A program made the position numbers and the translations under genes. A DNA stretch of 21,067 nt from Stramenopiles sp. TOSAG23-2. Its lineage: Eukaryota; Sar. Shown here one piece after another: positions 7,628 to 17,700 of the stretch. Every line of letters starts with the position of its first letter. Position 1 is the stretch's first letter. The notes beneath the pieces were generated by a model that had not been told where the DNA came from, ran no database searches, and was given only the letters and a program-made list of their open reading frames with translations. The stretch is taken from NCBI GenBank assembly GCA_900128395.1, contig LT649482.1:2601-23667 (forward strand), in the 5' to 3' direction.

Positions 7628-7880
7628 TTATGATAAAACGAAAGCGATGCAATTTAAAATTGTAACAATTAACGATAAGTTATTGACGAATGTTTTATGA
7701 CTTAGCGATAGTTCATCATCGGACATATAAGCAGCTGCTGCTTCGTTCCATTTGTCCTTCGTACCGTTCACCGGTGCAGCAGTAGATTTGTTAATTGAAG
7801 AATAATCTGTTACGGAAGGTACTTTAGTAGTAACACCAATTGTATTTTCCGAAACACCAGTTAACACAAAGATCCATTTA
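7628..7880 (-). CDS. small unrecognised ORF or 3' exon with C-terminal hydrophobic segment
   Basis: The frame runs from a stop near 7900 to TAA at 7628 and has no ATG before its middle. It reads as Ser/Thr/Val-rich, then KDKWNEAAAAYMSDDELSLS, then a hydrophobic end (LSLIVTILNCIAFVLS). A TACTGAAT branch-like site and TTGTAG acceptor-like site (minus strand, ending about 7886) lie just before it, so a last exon is possible. The hydrophobic tail could be a membrane anchor or a GPI-type signal, but this is inference. No family recognised. Confidence 0.3.
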
Positions 7881-7920
7881 TCTACAAGTTTTCTTATTCA
7901 GTATAAATGCTGTATATACA

Positions 7921-8199
7921 ATGTTCAAAGACAAGGAAATGAAATTAATGATATTTGCGACAGGAAATATTTATCGGGAAACCGGAACTGCTTCGAAGGA
8001 GATTGAAGATAAAACATTTTCAATGAAAATAAAACGGGAGAGAAGTAGATCCGCAGGCTTCGATCGCCGGCCCTCCAGCAGCAAAAGAAAATTGGTACAG
8101 CAGAAATCCTTTGATACAAAATTAAACCAGAATAAAAATGTTATCGTAATAATAGATCAGAACAATTGTGTACAAAATCCATTGTACGCGAAAACATAA
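7921..8199 (+). CDS. small basic hypothetical protein
   Basis: 92 residues from the ATG at 7921 to TAA. Strongly basic in the middle (KIKRERSRSAGFDRRPSSSKRK), no membrane segment, followed by a hydrophobic strand (NVIVIIDQNN). The local sequence is less AT-biased than the surrounding spacer, which supports coding, but no family is recognised. It lies just right of the weak minus-strand ORF. It could be a last exon or chance. Confidence 0.3.
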   Translation: MFKDKEMKLMIFATGNIYRETGTASKEIEDKTFSMKIKRERSRSAGFDRRPSSSKRKLVQQKSFDTKLNQNKNVIVIIDQNNCVQNPLYAKT

Positions 8200-8635
8200 C
8201 GTTGTATAAAAATTAAGAGAGTGAGAGAGAGAGTGCCAAAAAAGAGAAAGGCTTTTTTTTTGTTGTTTAAAAAAAGGCTCACAGTAGTAGTTTCTTTGAA
8301 AAGTCTAGGACCAAGATTAGGCTCACATCAGTGTTTCATATGTTGTATTTTATTTATACTAAAATAGAGTTATTGTAGTGTAAACGTTCATAATTACCTA
8401 TTTCCTCTCTAGTAAAAACCTTCTTGTCGTCAGTCTTATCTATTATATCTTTTATTCTCGAAAGATATATACTGTAAAGTGACATAGATAACATTTTGTC
8501 AAAAAAAGAATAATATACCGATCATAATTCGAACCAGCACACAATTATATTTTGGCATCAGCTATTAATACAAAAATAATACAACAAAATACAAAAGAAA
8601 AAGAAAGTTACAACCTAACCATCATAAAAAAAAAA
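8200..8635. other. 5' flank of the MDR oxidoreductase gene
   Basis: Contains a GA-rich tract (about 8216-8238), A and T runs and an AT-rich leader. The reading frame of the downstream gene is open back to about 8552 but without an ATG. No other gene is seen. Confidence 0.5.
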
Positions 8636-9808
8636 ATGACATCCTTACAAGTAACAAGATTTATTACTAATGAAGGTACATTAAAATTTGAAGTATCCGA
8701 GTCCAATCTTCCAACAGAAAGTGATTTAAAAGATGATCAAGTATTAATTAAAGTACTTGCCGCGCCAATCAATCCATCCGATATTGGTCCATTATTTGCA
8801 CCGTCATATGGTGGTATTGGTCGATTTGATGGTATCGAGACATCGAAAGATTCAAATGGAAGAGTTACTACAAGTTTACCTATTCCAAAACGAACCTTTA
8901 AAGGAATGCAAGGTTCTAAAATGATTGGCCGTAAAAATAAAGTTGGTAATGAAGGTGCTGGGCGTGTCATTGCAGCAGGTAAAGGTGCAAAAGCACAAGC
9001 ATTAAAAGGGAAGCTTGTTGCATGTATGGGTATGGGCGGTAGTTACTCACAGCATGCTGTTGTCAACGTGGAACAATGTATGGCACATCATGATACCACA
9101 ACACCAGAAGAAGCTGCAAGTTCATTTGTAAATCCATTAACGGCCCTTGGAATGGTGAAAACAATGAAAGCAGAAGGGCATACGGGTATTGTTCATACAG
9201 CAGCTGCATCGCAATTAGGACAAATGCTTGTAAAGATATGCCTTGCTGATAATGTTCCACTTGTTAATATTGTTCGTCGTCCAGCACAGGTAACATTGTT
9301 AAAATCAATTGGTGCAAGATGGGTTGTCAATTCAACTTCCCCAACATATGAAAAAGATTTAGTTCAAGCATTAGTTGAAAGTGGTGCAACAATTGCATTT
9401 GACGCTACTGGTGGTGGTACATTAGCAATGGAAATTATTAAATCCATGGAAGCTGCTGCCAATTTAAAAGGTGGTGCAAAATCTAATTATGGTTCCACTG
9501 TACAAAAGAAATTATATTTTTATGGTGGATTAAATGCTGGAGAGCCAATGTTACTTCGACCATTTGTTATGGGTGGATTTAGTTGGACCATTTCTGGTTT
9601 TTTACTTGGAAGTGGTACAGCAGCAATCACCGACGCCGATAAACAACGTGTTGCGGATGAAATTAAAACAACCTTCGCCACTTCATATGGTAGTAAATTA
9701 TCATTAGAAGATATGTTGAATCCAAATGCTATGAAAGAATACCAAGCACAAAAAAGTAATTCAAAAGCATTAGTTGTACCGCATATGACAAGTGGTAGTC
9801 GTATGTAA
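8636..9808 (+). CDS. MDR-family NAD(P)H-dependent oxidoreductase (quinone/enoyl reductase-like)
   Basis: 390 residues from the ATG at 8636 to TAA, intronless. The N-terminal GroES-like domain carries APINPSDIG (43-51) and VGNEGAGRVIAAG (103-115). The NAD(P)-binding half carries VNPLTALGMV (165-174), GIVHTAAASQLGQMLVKICL (184-203), in which AASxLGQ replaces the usual GxGxxG turn, then an NIVRRP strand (211-216), GARWVVNS (226-233) and AFDATGGG (254-261). These are the marks of the medium-chain dehydrogenase/reductase superfamily in its zinc-free quinone or trans-2-enoyl reductase branches; the catalytic Cys/His zinc ligands of alcohol dehydrogenase are not visible. An insertion between the substrate-domain strands (about 54-100) is longer than in simple quinone reductases. 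It should be a soluble NAD(P)H-dependent reductase; the substrate is unknown. No targeting peptide is evident from this start. Confidence 0.88.
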   Translation: MTSLQVTRFITNEGTLKFEVSESNLPTESDLKDDQVLIKVLAAPINPSDIGPLFAPSYGGIGRFDGIETSKDSNGRVTTSLPIPKRTFKGMQGSKMIGRKNKVGNEGAGRVIAAGKGAKAQALKGKLVACMGMGGSYSQHAVVNVEQCMAHHDTTTPEEAASSFVNPLTALGMVKTMKAEGHTGIVHTAAASQLGQMLVKICLADNVPLVNIVRRPAQVTLLKSIGARWVVNSTSPTYEKDLVQALVESGATIAFDATGGGTLAMEIIKSMEAAANLKGGAKSNYGSTVQKKLYFYGGLNAGEPMLLRPFVMGGFSWTISGFLLGSGTAAITDADKQRVADEIKTTFATSYGSKLSLEDMLNPNAMKEYQAQKSNSKALVVPHMTSGSRM

Positions 9809-10247
9809 ATATCGTCGAGTGGGGAGGAGAGGGCGAGAGGGCGAGAGAGAGAGTAAAAGTACATACCCGCATGTCATATAAATCGTCTAATGAAAAAAGC
9901 TGTAGCCATTTATTTACAACTTGTATTATTTTTTTTACCTGGTACCGTATATTGTATTATTTATTATTATTATTTTAGTCTAATTTGAATAAGAAAAATA
10001 TATATATATATCATACATGAATACATGTATAATTCTAGGTAAAAAAAGAACAGCAAACAATATACAAGAGTAAATATATACATATAAACATAGATATATA
10101 TAAACATCAAAAGTATTACAAACACGTTGGTTGTCTTTTTTTTTTTGTATCTTTTTTAACGATATACGTAATAATAATACATATATTGATTAAAGAAGCA
10201 ACATATATATATATAAATAAGATTATATATATATATCATCACCAGTC
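9809..10247. other. spacer with GA-rich tract and TA repeats
   Basis: A purine-rich tract (about 9816-9853, GAGAG units) follows the stop codon of the oxidoreductase and probably lies in its 3' UTR. Then come AT-rich sequence, a T10+ run near 10137 and TA microsatellites up to the PIG-T start. No gene is seen. Confidence 0.55.
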
Positions 10248-11585
10248 ATGTTTGAAATTAATATAATAATATTATTATTAATAATAGTTTTAACATCAAC
10301 TTCCTCCTCGTCTGCAACATCAAGTGCTATTTCATTTCATCATTATAATGCTACAATCAAACGCACGCCATTTTTCATTAAAAAAGATACACCACCATTT
10401 TCAATAACAATAGCAAAAGGTAAATGGCATTATGATAAATGGGGACAACCATGGGATCCAGCACCAGATGGTGTACATGTTTCTACACCAAAACCAAGTG
10501 ATGAGTTGCACCATTTAATAGGATATTTAACTGGTACATCCCTTGCTTTGTTGGATCCTACAAATACAATTTCTATTTTTGACAACAACACTGATGTAAA
10601 TGATGAATTTAATGATTTCATTGTAGAAAACAACATCACCCATGGATTTTTACCACGCGAAGCATTTTGTACTGAAAATTTAATGACTTTAGTAAAATTT
10701 TTACCACATCGCAAATTGCCAATGGATACTTTGAAATATTTTAATAGTTTGTATCATTCCTATCGAATACAACGTAAAGAAGGTGATGGTAATAATTTAA
10801 TATTAACCATAACGATGGTAATAGATGAAAGTACGTCACCACATTTCATCGATAGTGCAAAGAAAGATTTTTCATATACACATAAAATCATTGATGAAAA
10901 AAAAAATATAAATGAATTACCAAAACAACAATATTTGAATCTTGAACGTAGTATTATTGGTTGGGGACAAGTTGATGGACAATTTATAGTGAAATTTACT
11001 AATAGACATGAAAGTAAATCAATTGTTATACATAAATATCATGATATATCGCCATTCTTTTTATTAATAGATTTTGAATCCATAATAATCGACCCATATC
11101 GTTGGATTAGTTGGAAACATATTGAATTTTTACCAGCTATAAATCATGGAACACCAAATCGATTTACATTGAAAAATATTAAAATACCACCTATGGAAAC
11201 TGTGACATATAGATTGTATTTTAAAAAAGTATTTTTACATGTAGATGATTTCCCACCAGATGCAGATCATGGATTGGAAGTATTTAGTAGTTGGGCGGAA
11301 ACATCATTTGAAAATGAAAATGATCTGGACATTGTATATGGCGATGGTTTAATAGTTGTAATGCCAAAACCAGATTTTAGTATGCCATTTAATGTGATAA
11401 CGTTAACATCAACTGTCTTGGCATTTTTATATGGTAGTATTTTCAATGCATTGGTTCGTAAAAAAGGAAAAAAGAAGAGTGATGATGATACAAGTACGAA
11501 TAATAATAAAGACGATGATGGTGTGAAGAAAACGGAGAATGAAACAGCGCAGCCAGAGCTGGAGAAGTTAATTAAAGATGAATAA
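10248..11585 (+). CDS. PIGT: GPI transamidase subunit PIG-T / Gpi16
   Basis: 445 residues, ATG to TAA, intronless. PIG-T is the lumenal scaffold of the ER complex that replaces a C-terminal signal on proteins with a GPI anchor. A signal peptide (1-about 27) is followed by the family's early GKWHYDKWGQPWDPAPDG block (58-75, compare WG-PW-aPxG in the family), PREAFCTENL (136-145), ERSIIGWGQVDGQF (233-246), PPDADHGLEVFSS (336-348), and DFSMPFNVITLTSTVLAFLYG (376-396), which begins the single C-terminal helix (about 380-404). A Lys-rich, then acidic, cytosolic tail ends the protein. It is shorter than the human and yeast proteins (over 550), mainly through a compact middle. The second Cys of the family's CTENL...LLPC block reads His here (FLPH, His154). 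Family assignment is firm. Confidence 0.93.
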   Translation: MFEINIIILLLIIVLTSTSSSSATSSAISFHHYNATIKRTPFFIKKDTPPFSITIAKGKWHYDKWGQPWDPAPDGVHVSTPKPSDELHHLIGYLTGTSLALLDPTNTISIFDNNTDVNDEFNDFIVENNITHGFLPREAFCTENLMTLVKFLPHRKLPMDTLKYFNSLYHSYRIQRKEGDGNNLILTITMVIDESTSPHFIDSAKKDFSYTHKIIDEKKNINELPKQQYLNLERSIIGWGQVDGQFIVKFTNRHESKSIVIHKYHDISPFFLLIDFESIIIDPYRWISWKHIEFLPAINHGTPNRFTLKNIKIPPMETVTYRLYFKKVFLHVDDFPPDADHGLEVFSSWAETSFENENDLDIVYGDGLIVVMPKPDFSMPFNVITLTSTVLAFLYGSIFNALVRKKGKKKSDDDTSTNNNKDDDGVKKTENETAQPELEKLIKDE

Positions 11586-11764
11586 AAATATTATACATAA
11601 CATATTTTTTATTTAATATTATTTTTTCATTTTTATTATTTTCGTAAATACGTACGCACGTACTTTCGTAGAGATTACGAGTCGTTTTTTTATATTTTTT
11701 AAAAATACATACATAATAATATGATATATTTATGATCAAACTTGGTATCATAATTTACATTTCA

Positions 11765-12355
11765 TCATCGATCCGCCCATTGTTTACCATTTGCTAATAA
11801 AACTTTTTTAATACTAAATGATTTTGGTATTTCATCCTCTTTCGTAACTTCTCTTTCTTCAAAATTGGCATTTTGTATGATAGAACGTGGAGAACCTTTT
11901 GTTGATAACCATTTTTTATACAATTCAATAGACCTGGAAGATCCATATGCTATTCCTTGCACCGTTTTTGATTCTGTATTTTTAATCCAGCCTTTAACTT
12001 TATATTTAATAGCAGCTTCTTTTGCATATTTTCGCATGGAAACACGTTGGACTTTTCCAAAAACTTCAAAATTCAATACGGTCGTGATAGTAGATATTGA
12101 GGAGGAGGAGGAGGACGTAGACATTGATGATGATGATATTGACGATGACGATTTCTTTTTTATCTTCTTCTTCTTCTTCTTTTTATTTAAATTATGATTT
12201 ATCATTTTGGACGTTACTTGATCAATAACGGTTTTTTTCAAAGAAAGTTGTTGATGATGTGTATTATTATTACTTTGATATCGTAATACAAAATAATACA
12301 CGAACAAGAAAAATGCTACGATAATAACAATAATAATACGATTATAGTTTCTCAT
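11765..12355 (-). CDS. membrane-anchored acylphosphatase
   Basis: 196 residues, ATG to TGA. Residues 6-24 form a hydrophobic anchor, followed by a Lys run (about 58-68), a Ser run (69-88), and then an acylphosphatase domain (about 94-170). Acylphosphatase hydrolyses carboxyl-phosphate bonds such as those of acetyl phosphate or 1,3-bisphosphoglycerate. Visible catalytic residues are Arg108 in the phosphate loop (FGKVQRVSMRKY) and Asn126 (GWIKNT); the fold also shows VQGIAYGS and the C-terminal region. The loop reads VQRV where the family usually has VQGV. Ordinary acylphosphatases are about 100 residues and cytosolic, so the anchor plus low-complexity linker is unusual and suggests tethering to a membrane with the domain held away from it. 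The tail after residue 175 is extra. The low-complexity tract is a trinucleotide repeat and may vary in length between strains. Confidence 0.88.
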   Translation of the reverse strand: MRNYNRIIIVIIVAFFLFVYYFVLRYQSNNNTHHQQLSLKKTVIDQVTSKMINHNLNKKKKKKKIKKKSSSSISSSSMSTSSSSSSISTITTVLNFEVFGKVQRVSMRKYAKEAAIKYKVKGWIKNTESKTVQGIAYGSSRSIELYKKWLSTKGSPRSIIQNANFEEREVTKEDEIPKSFSIKKVLLANGKQWADR

Positions 12356-13402
12356 ATATATCCATCAATCGCATTAAAAGATAAACGATTATATCATATA
12401 TATATATGACACAACTTATCTATATTTCTTCTTACCTACAAATGATATATATTTATTTATATGATAATAATTTTTTGCCAGTTGAACTCCAGATACTACT
12501 CGTGGTAATTGTAGTTTTATAACAGGCACACAGCACTCCTTTCAAATATATAACACAAGAATATAAGAAGTATGTGTGTAAATCGATATATATATTATTG
12601 CCAGATGTGCGTCAGAAGAATTATATATCTATACGATAGAAGTAAATATATATACTTATTGGATAATTATGATTTATAATACAAAAATAAAAGAAAACAA
12701 AACTTATCACATCAAGCCCTAAAAGGCAAGCACAAAGCAAATAATTATGGTAATAAACATTATAATAATAAACTGTTCCTGCTTGCAACGATGAACGAAA
12801 ATATTATCAAAAGCATCAGATGACGTATTATTGAAAACAGCATTTGGGACGCTCTTTTAATAAATTGTTCCGTTGTATTTCGTATAAATTTAAATATGTG
12901 TTACAATCTATATTTAATATTTACAAAATTTTTTATTATAATATACATGAATAGATGTGATGCCATATTGTATATATGGAATTGCCATTCGTCTATTATA
13001 ATATATTATTAATAACGGTTTTTATAGACTTTTTTTTAGTAGTTCTCGGAAAGTGCTGACCAGCTGACACGATTTTTTAGTCGGAACACACGACGCTCAG
13101 CCATTCAAAAAAAAAAATGAAATAACCCTAAGATCTAACTATTCGCACATTCCATTTATTTATTATTTTTTCAAACAGTGCAACAAAACTGAAAATGTTT
13201 TTACGAAATACATACATATTAATATGCAAACCATATCAGAAAAAGGGAAGAAAGGATAACGTCGAATTGGTTGTGTGTATGCGTGTATATATATATATTA
13301 TATATACGGAAAGCGAAACAACGGAAAATTTTCTTTTATTTAAGATAGTTTTATTCAATAAATGATTAAGATATATATAATATATGAGAGAAGAATTTAA
13401 CC
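12356..13402. other. long divergent intergenic region, no gene seen
   Basis: About 1 kb between two genes transcribed away from each other, so it should contain both promoters. It is AT-rich with TA microsatellites (about 12400-12415, 13288-13308) and a somewhat less AT-rich patch (about 13040-13110). I found no ORF with protein-like character and no tRNA arms; a non-coding RNA cannot be excluded. Confidence 0.55.
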
Positions 13403-14452
13403 ATGATCCATCCAACCATCCCATGTGAATCAAAATATGAAAAGAAATATGTAAGTGTACTAGGCAAGCAAATGGCATATGTTGAAGGAACAGCGTCTTC
13501 AAGTAGCAATGCAGATACAATTGTTTTTTGTCATGGTAATCCAACAAATTCTTACATGTGGCGCAACGTAATGCCACACTGCGAAGATCTCATAGGACTT
13601 GATGGGGGTAATGTACGCCTCATTGCACCTGATCTAATTGGAATGGGAGCTTCAGATAAGTTAGACAATATTGATGACCTAACACGTTACAATATGAAAG
13701 AGCAGTTCAAGTATTTTTCCGCATTTTTAGAAGCAGTTAACGTTCAGGAACGTGTGACATTAGTGGCTCACTCCTGGGGTGGTACGTTGGCCGCACATTG
13801 GGGTAGCCAACACCCAGAAGCAGTACGTGCCATGGTGATTTTGGAAGTTGTATATGTCCCGTTTCCTTCCTGGGAGCGTGTACCAAAGAAAATCCGTGGT
13901 GGTGTGAAATTAATGTTACGACCACCTTTTAATTGTTGTTGTTGCAAGTTTGACCTTGGTGCTTTTCTCATAATGAAGAAAAATATGATGCTCGAATCCA
14001 TGAAGGATCGAGTGAATCGTACAGATTTTGGAGAAGCAGAGATGAAACATTATAGACAAGGTTTTGAAAAATCACATCCGCAAGGAATTGAATCCCGTCG
14101 CCCTATTCTCTCTTTTGTACGCTCTATCCCTGTTGCTGGTAATCCAGCTGAAGTTGTTGAGATTATGGATTCAGGAAGGATATGGCTTGAGAAAAGCAGC
14201 AAATCCATTCCAGTATTGTTCTTTAGCGTTCAACCTGGTACGATGATGCCAGAGGATAGGGATTTCATTCGTGGATTGGGTGAAAATGTAACAGAGATTG
14301 AAGTGGAAGGTGGACATATGATAACAGAGGATAGCCCGGATGAAGTTGGGGAAGCCATTGTGAAATGGTTTCGGGAAAAAGTAGTTGTAGGAAGTGGTCA
14401 AGGTAATAATAGTAATACATCATCTGTTGGGAATGATAAGAAGAAAGATTAA
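13403..14452 (+). CDS. haloalkane-dehalogenase-like alpha/beta hydrolase with Ser nucleophile
   Basis: 349 residues, ATG in an AACCATG context to TAA, intronless, cytosolic as read. Core elements match the haloalkane dehalogenase subgroup II (DhaA/LinB type): HGNPTNSYMWRN (44-55, oxyanion region with the halide-binding Asn46), APDLIGMGASDK (75-86), LVAHSWGG (120-127), LEVVYVPFPSW (147-157, acid Glu148), SRRPILSFVRSIPVAGNPAEV (231-251), and GGHMITEDSPDEVG (303-316, catalytic His305). In that family the nucleophile at position 124 is Asp in HDWG; here it is Ser (HSWG), while the neighbouring Trp, Asn46, Glu and His are kept. A covalent aspartyl intermediate for dehalogenation is therefore not possible, and an esterase/lipase-type or other serine-hydrolase activity is the simplest guess. 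A CCCC cluster (178-181) is in the cap domain. The C-terminal 20 residues are low complexity. Confidence 0.9.
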   Translation: MIHPTIPCESKYEKKYVSVLGKQMAYVEGTASSSSNADTIVFCHGNPTNSYMWRNVMPHCEDLIGLDGGNVRLIAPDLIGMGASDKLDNIDDLTRYNMKEQFKYFSAFLEAVNVQERVTLVAHSWGGTLAAHWGSQHPEAVRAMVILEVVYVPFPSWERVPKKIRGGVKLMLRPPFNCCCCKFDLGAFLIMKKNMMLESMKDRVNRTDFGEAEMKHYRQGFEKSHPQGIESRRPILSFVRSIPVAGNPAEVVEIMDSGRIWLEKSSKSIPVLFFSVQPGTMMPEDRDFIRGLGENVTEIEVEGGHMITEDSPDEVGEAIVKWFREKVVVGSGQGNNSNTSSVGNDKKKD

Positions 14453-14765
14453 AAATTATTTTTTGTTTTTTTTAAAAAATAAATAAAAAAATACGCGGTT
14501 TCGTACTGGGGAGAAGTCCAAAAGTGTAAAAAATCATACTTTTTCGTAATCTTACGTACATGATACGAGACTTGAATATAATTTTTGTATCATACGAGTA
14601 GTTGAGTATTGAGCATATTATTTACCACGGGAAGTAAAATTATTATAACTCTTATAGATTTTAACCAGTATCATATTTAATATATAAATATTTAAATACT
14701 GCATTTAATTATTATTATATGATACTTTAAATATGTGTGTACGTTCGTATATTATCATGATATTT
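14453..14765. other. convergent intergenic region
   Basis: 3' flanks of two convergent genes. It holds T and A runs, ATGATAC/GTATCAT-type repeats (about 14559-14596) and the second copy of the 24-base repeat. No gene is seen. Confidence 0.6.
14625..14648 (-). repeat. 24-base dispersed repeat, copy 2 (inverted)
   Basis: Exact reverse complement of 7402-7425; both copies are in AT-rich intergenic sequence. Given the composition, the CCACGGGAAG core makes chance identity unlikely. Confidence 0.6.
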
Positions 14766-17700
14766 TCATTTTCTACCTGTATTTTGACTTGTATCCTTTT
14801 CTGACAACCACATGTAATGATTGTTGTTAACGTAATATAAAACAATAACATTCTTGTCTGCATTTTGAAAGTTTCTTCCAAATTGAATACCGTTATCTGA
14901 TATTATTTTTATTCGTATTTGAAACATAACTTCAATTAAATATATTTCCGGTTCACCACCCCAAGCTTCTCGGGATATTTTATCTTGGCCAATTCCCAAT
15001 TCAATTCTTTTGCGTATTTCTGTATTTAGGGTCTTTAAAGATATCAAACCACTTCCGGCAATCTTTCGCATTGTCACATTTTCATGATTATCTATTGTTT
15101 CTATCATTAATTTTCGAAGTTCATTTGCACTTTTTACATCACTTATTCCAGGTTCTAGACCTTTCGCTTTGCTAGCTTGAAGAACAGCATTATACAGGCA
15201 ATTTCCATCCCCGTTTACGTTGTTTATTTCGTAGTCTATCTTCATACATCTCAAATTTTTCTTGTCTATTGATTTCAATATTGTTGTAGTATATAATTGA
15301 TAAAAATGACTGTTTTTATCATTTTTTAGATCTTCTTTTATGTGGCCATGCTTTACTAAAAGCTTTATTTTTTCCTCCATGCTATCATCTAAATCATAAA
15401 TTGTGTCGATAGACATGTGCCCATCATCTTTACCACTTTTTCTTTCATCGTCGTCTAAAATCATTGTAAAATAAAACAGGTCTGAAATTACAACATCTGA
15501 AATGACAAATTCTGACAAAGTATCTGGCCAGTTTTTTGGTCCAAACATTTTAATTACCAATGTAGACATCAATTTAGGAATTGTATATACATCGTTCTCA
15601 GTTGATAGACAAACGCATATAATTTTCAAAAGTGGTAATAAAAATGCACACCAGCCCCAAAACACATACCACAATGTGTTGCGTTTTGTGACTTTAAAAA
15701 CACCAAACAGTAGAGAAAAAAAACAAACACAGCCAAATAATACAACCCATAACCATGGAAGAGATACAAAATATAAATCTAATGGGTACTTGTTTATATC
15801 ATTATTTTTGTCGAAAAAGCTTGATTCGAAAATGACACCCATTATGAACAGGGGAATGGCGATTCCAAATACTAAAATTGGTATAAATATTGTCCTACCC
15901 TTCGTACAACAAGAGCAAAATTTATCATACTTAACAATCAAAATAAGGACAGAAAATGCACAAGAAATAAATAATAAATACCAAAGGACGAGATGACTCA
16001 CTTTAATTTCTGCATCATTATATAAGTAAAGGAAAGTCACTGGCAAAATTGTAAGACGAAGTATGGTAGCCAAACCACCAAACATAAGCGAATTAGATAA
16101 TTCGCGCGTTTCTGCGATGTTGTCTTCGGCTAGGAAAAATGCAATACGACCTAAGGTCCAAGGTATACTGATAAGAATAGGAAGAAATACTGTTGCCGAT
16201 TGCGCAAACAATGCCGCTGAAAACCCCATTCTAGTTTGTTTTGTCATTTCATCGCAAAATTTTGAACCACATTGGCTTAGCACTTCATGTAAGTTTAATT
16301 TCTGAACATAGTTTTTTTGGAACCCAACGAACAATGTACCCAGCACACCAATAGCACCAGCTATGGCAAATGCCCTTGAAAACCATAAAAAAGAACGTGG
16401 AGTACCGCACTTATTAGATTCTGGATCTTCATTTTTCTTTAAGACAGGTGTCATTAAATCTGACATCATAGATATAAAGAATAAAACAAAATTGACACAT
16501 GTTATTGTGCCCTGTAATTTCACTGTATCTCCATATTCTGTAACAATTTCATGAAATACAGGAGAATCACTGCGAGTGGTATTCCAACCATAGTTTTCCA
16601 TTACTTCTATTAGATTGGTCCACCCCACTGTCGTTGCATCAATAAAAAAGAGAGGCCAAGCGTCCAAAGCTATAAGTCCCATAAGCAAGGTCCCAAGAAC
16701 TAAGCAGATTCTTCGCCACATAATTCTATCCCCATATATTATTCTATTCACCCTTTCTTTTCTCTCACAGCAAAAAGTCAAGCATGCTGCTTTTTCAGCG
16801 GCGGATGAAACTGCATTTTGAAATTCTCGAAGCCATACACTCTGTGTATCAAAATCATTGTGTTTCAGGTAGTCAAGGAAGATATTATGACTTTTCTCCG
16901 GCGTATGTGCCTCACCAATTTCATTATTTTCAATCTTCGCATTAATTTCTGCAAGTAGTTCCTGAGTTTTCCTTTTCCACACTTCTTCAACGTCTTCAGT
17001 AACCTCTTTTTCTAAGTCTTTTTCAATGTCATTTTTTAAATCCTCTAGTAATTCTTTGTTAGCAGCATCATTTTTCTTATTTTCCCAATTTGTAAATTCA
17101 TTATTTAAGAAATTTCTATTTTGAATTACCATATTTACTATCTTTTTGAATATACTTTCCGTGACGGAAGGTTGTTCAATATATTCATGTAACTCATGGT
17201 ATTTGTCCTTTGAGCTTTCAGTAGCTATGGAAATGTATATAGTCGTTGATTTAAAATAGCCGCATGTTACTATATGTAAAAATGTCGGAATGCAGTCAAC
17301 ACTAATAACTACCCCCTTTAACAAATGCTTATATGTATCGTTTTCCTTAAATAATGTTGTTATTTCTGTTTTAATTTTTCCTTCAATTGTCGGCCCCAGA
17401 AATTTGCCACAAATATCGACTTCAATTTGTATTTTGCGCAACTTCTCTTCTTCTTTTGCTCGTTTAGTCATCAAGATTACTTCTGCTGACTTCATCAACA
17501 TTATGGTCCCCAAAGTAGTTGAAAACATAGTTCCTACCATGACCAAATATAAAAAAAAATCCCCAGGGTAAACATATTTATTAATGCCTTTATCGGGAAT
17601 GTAATTCGGGTTGCTTTGTCGCGTCATATATGCTATCAAACTGGGAGTTAAAAATACTGTCTGTCCAAATATTACACAAATATGCAAAAACATCAAAAGA

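Noticed and set aside
8521-8545. tRNA-like B box on the minus strand (GGTTCGAAT)
   Set aside because: The flanking bases do not form a T stem and no acceptor, D or anticodon arms are present.
13125-13132. TAACCCTA, telomere-like unit
   Set aside because: A single unit in spacer sequence, no tandem array.
13403-14452. Annotation as a functional haloalkane dehalogenase
   Set aside because: The catalytic Asp is replaced by Ser, so the name would mislead despite strong family similarity.
15502-15996. 164-codon plus-strand ORF, and other plus-strand ORFs within 14.8-21 kb
   Set aside because: They are antisense shadows of the giant gene, whose frame shows consistent helices and an OTU domain.
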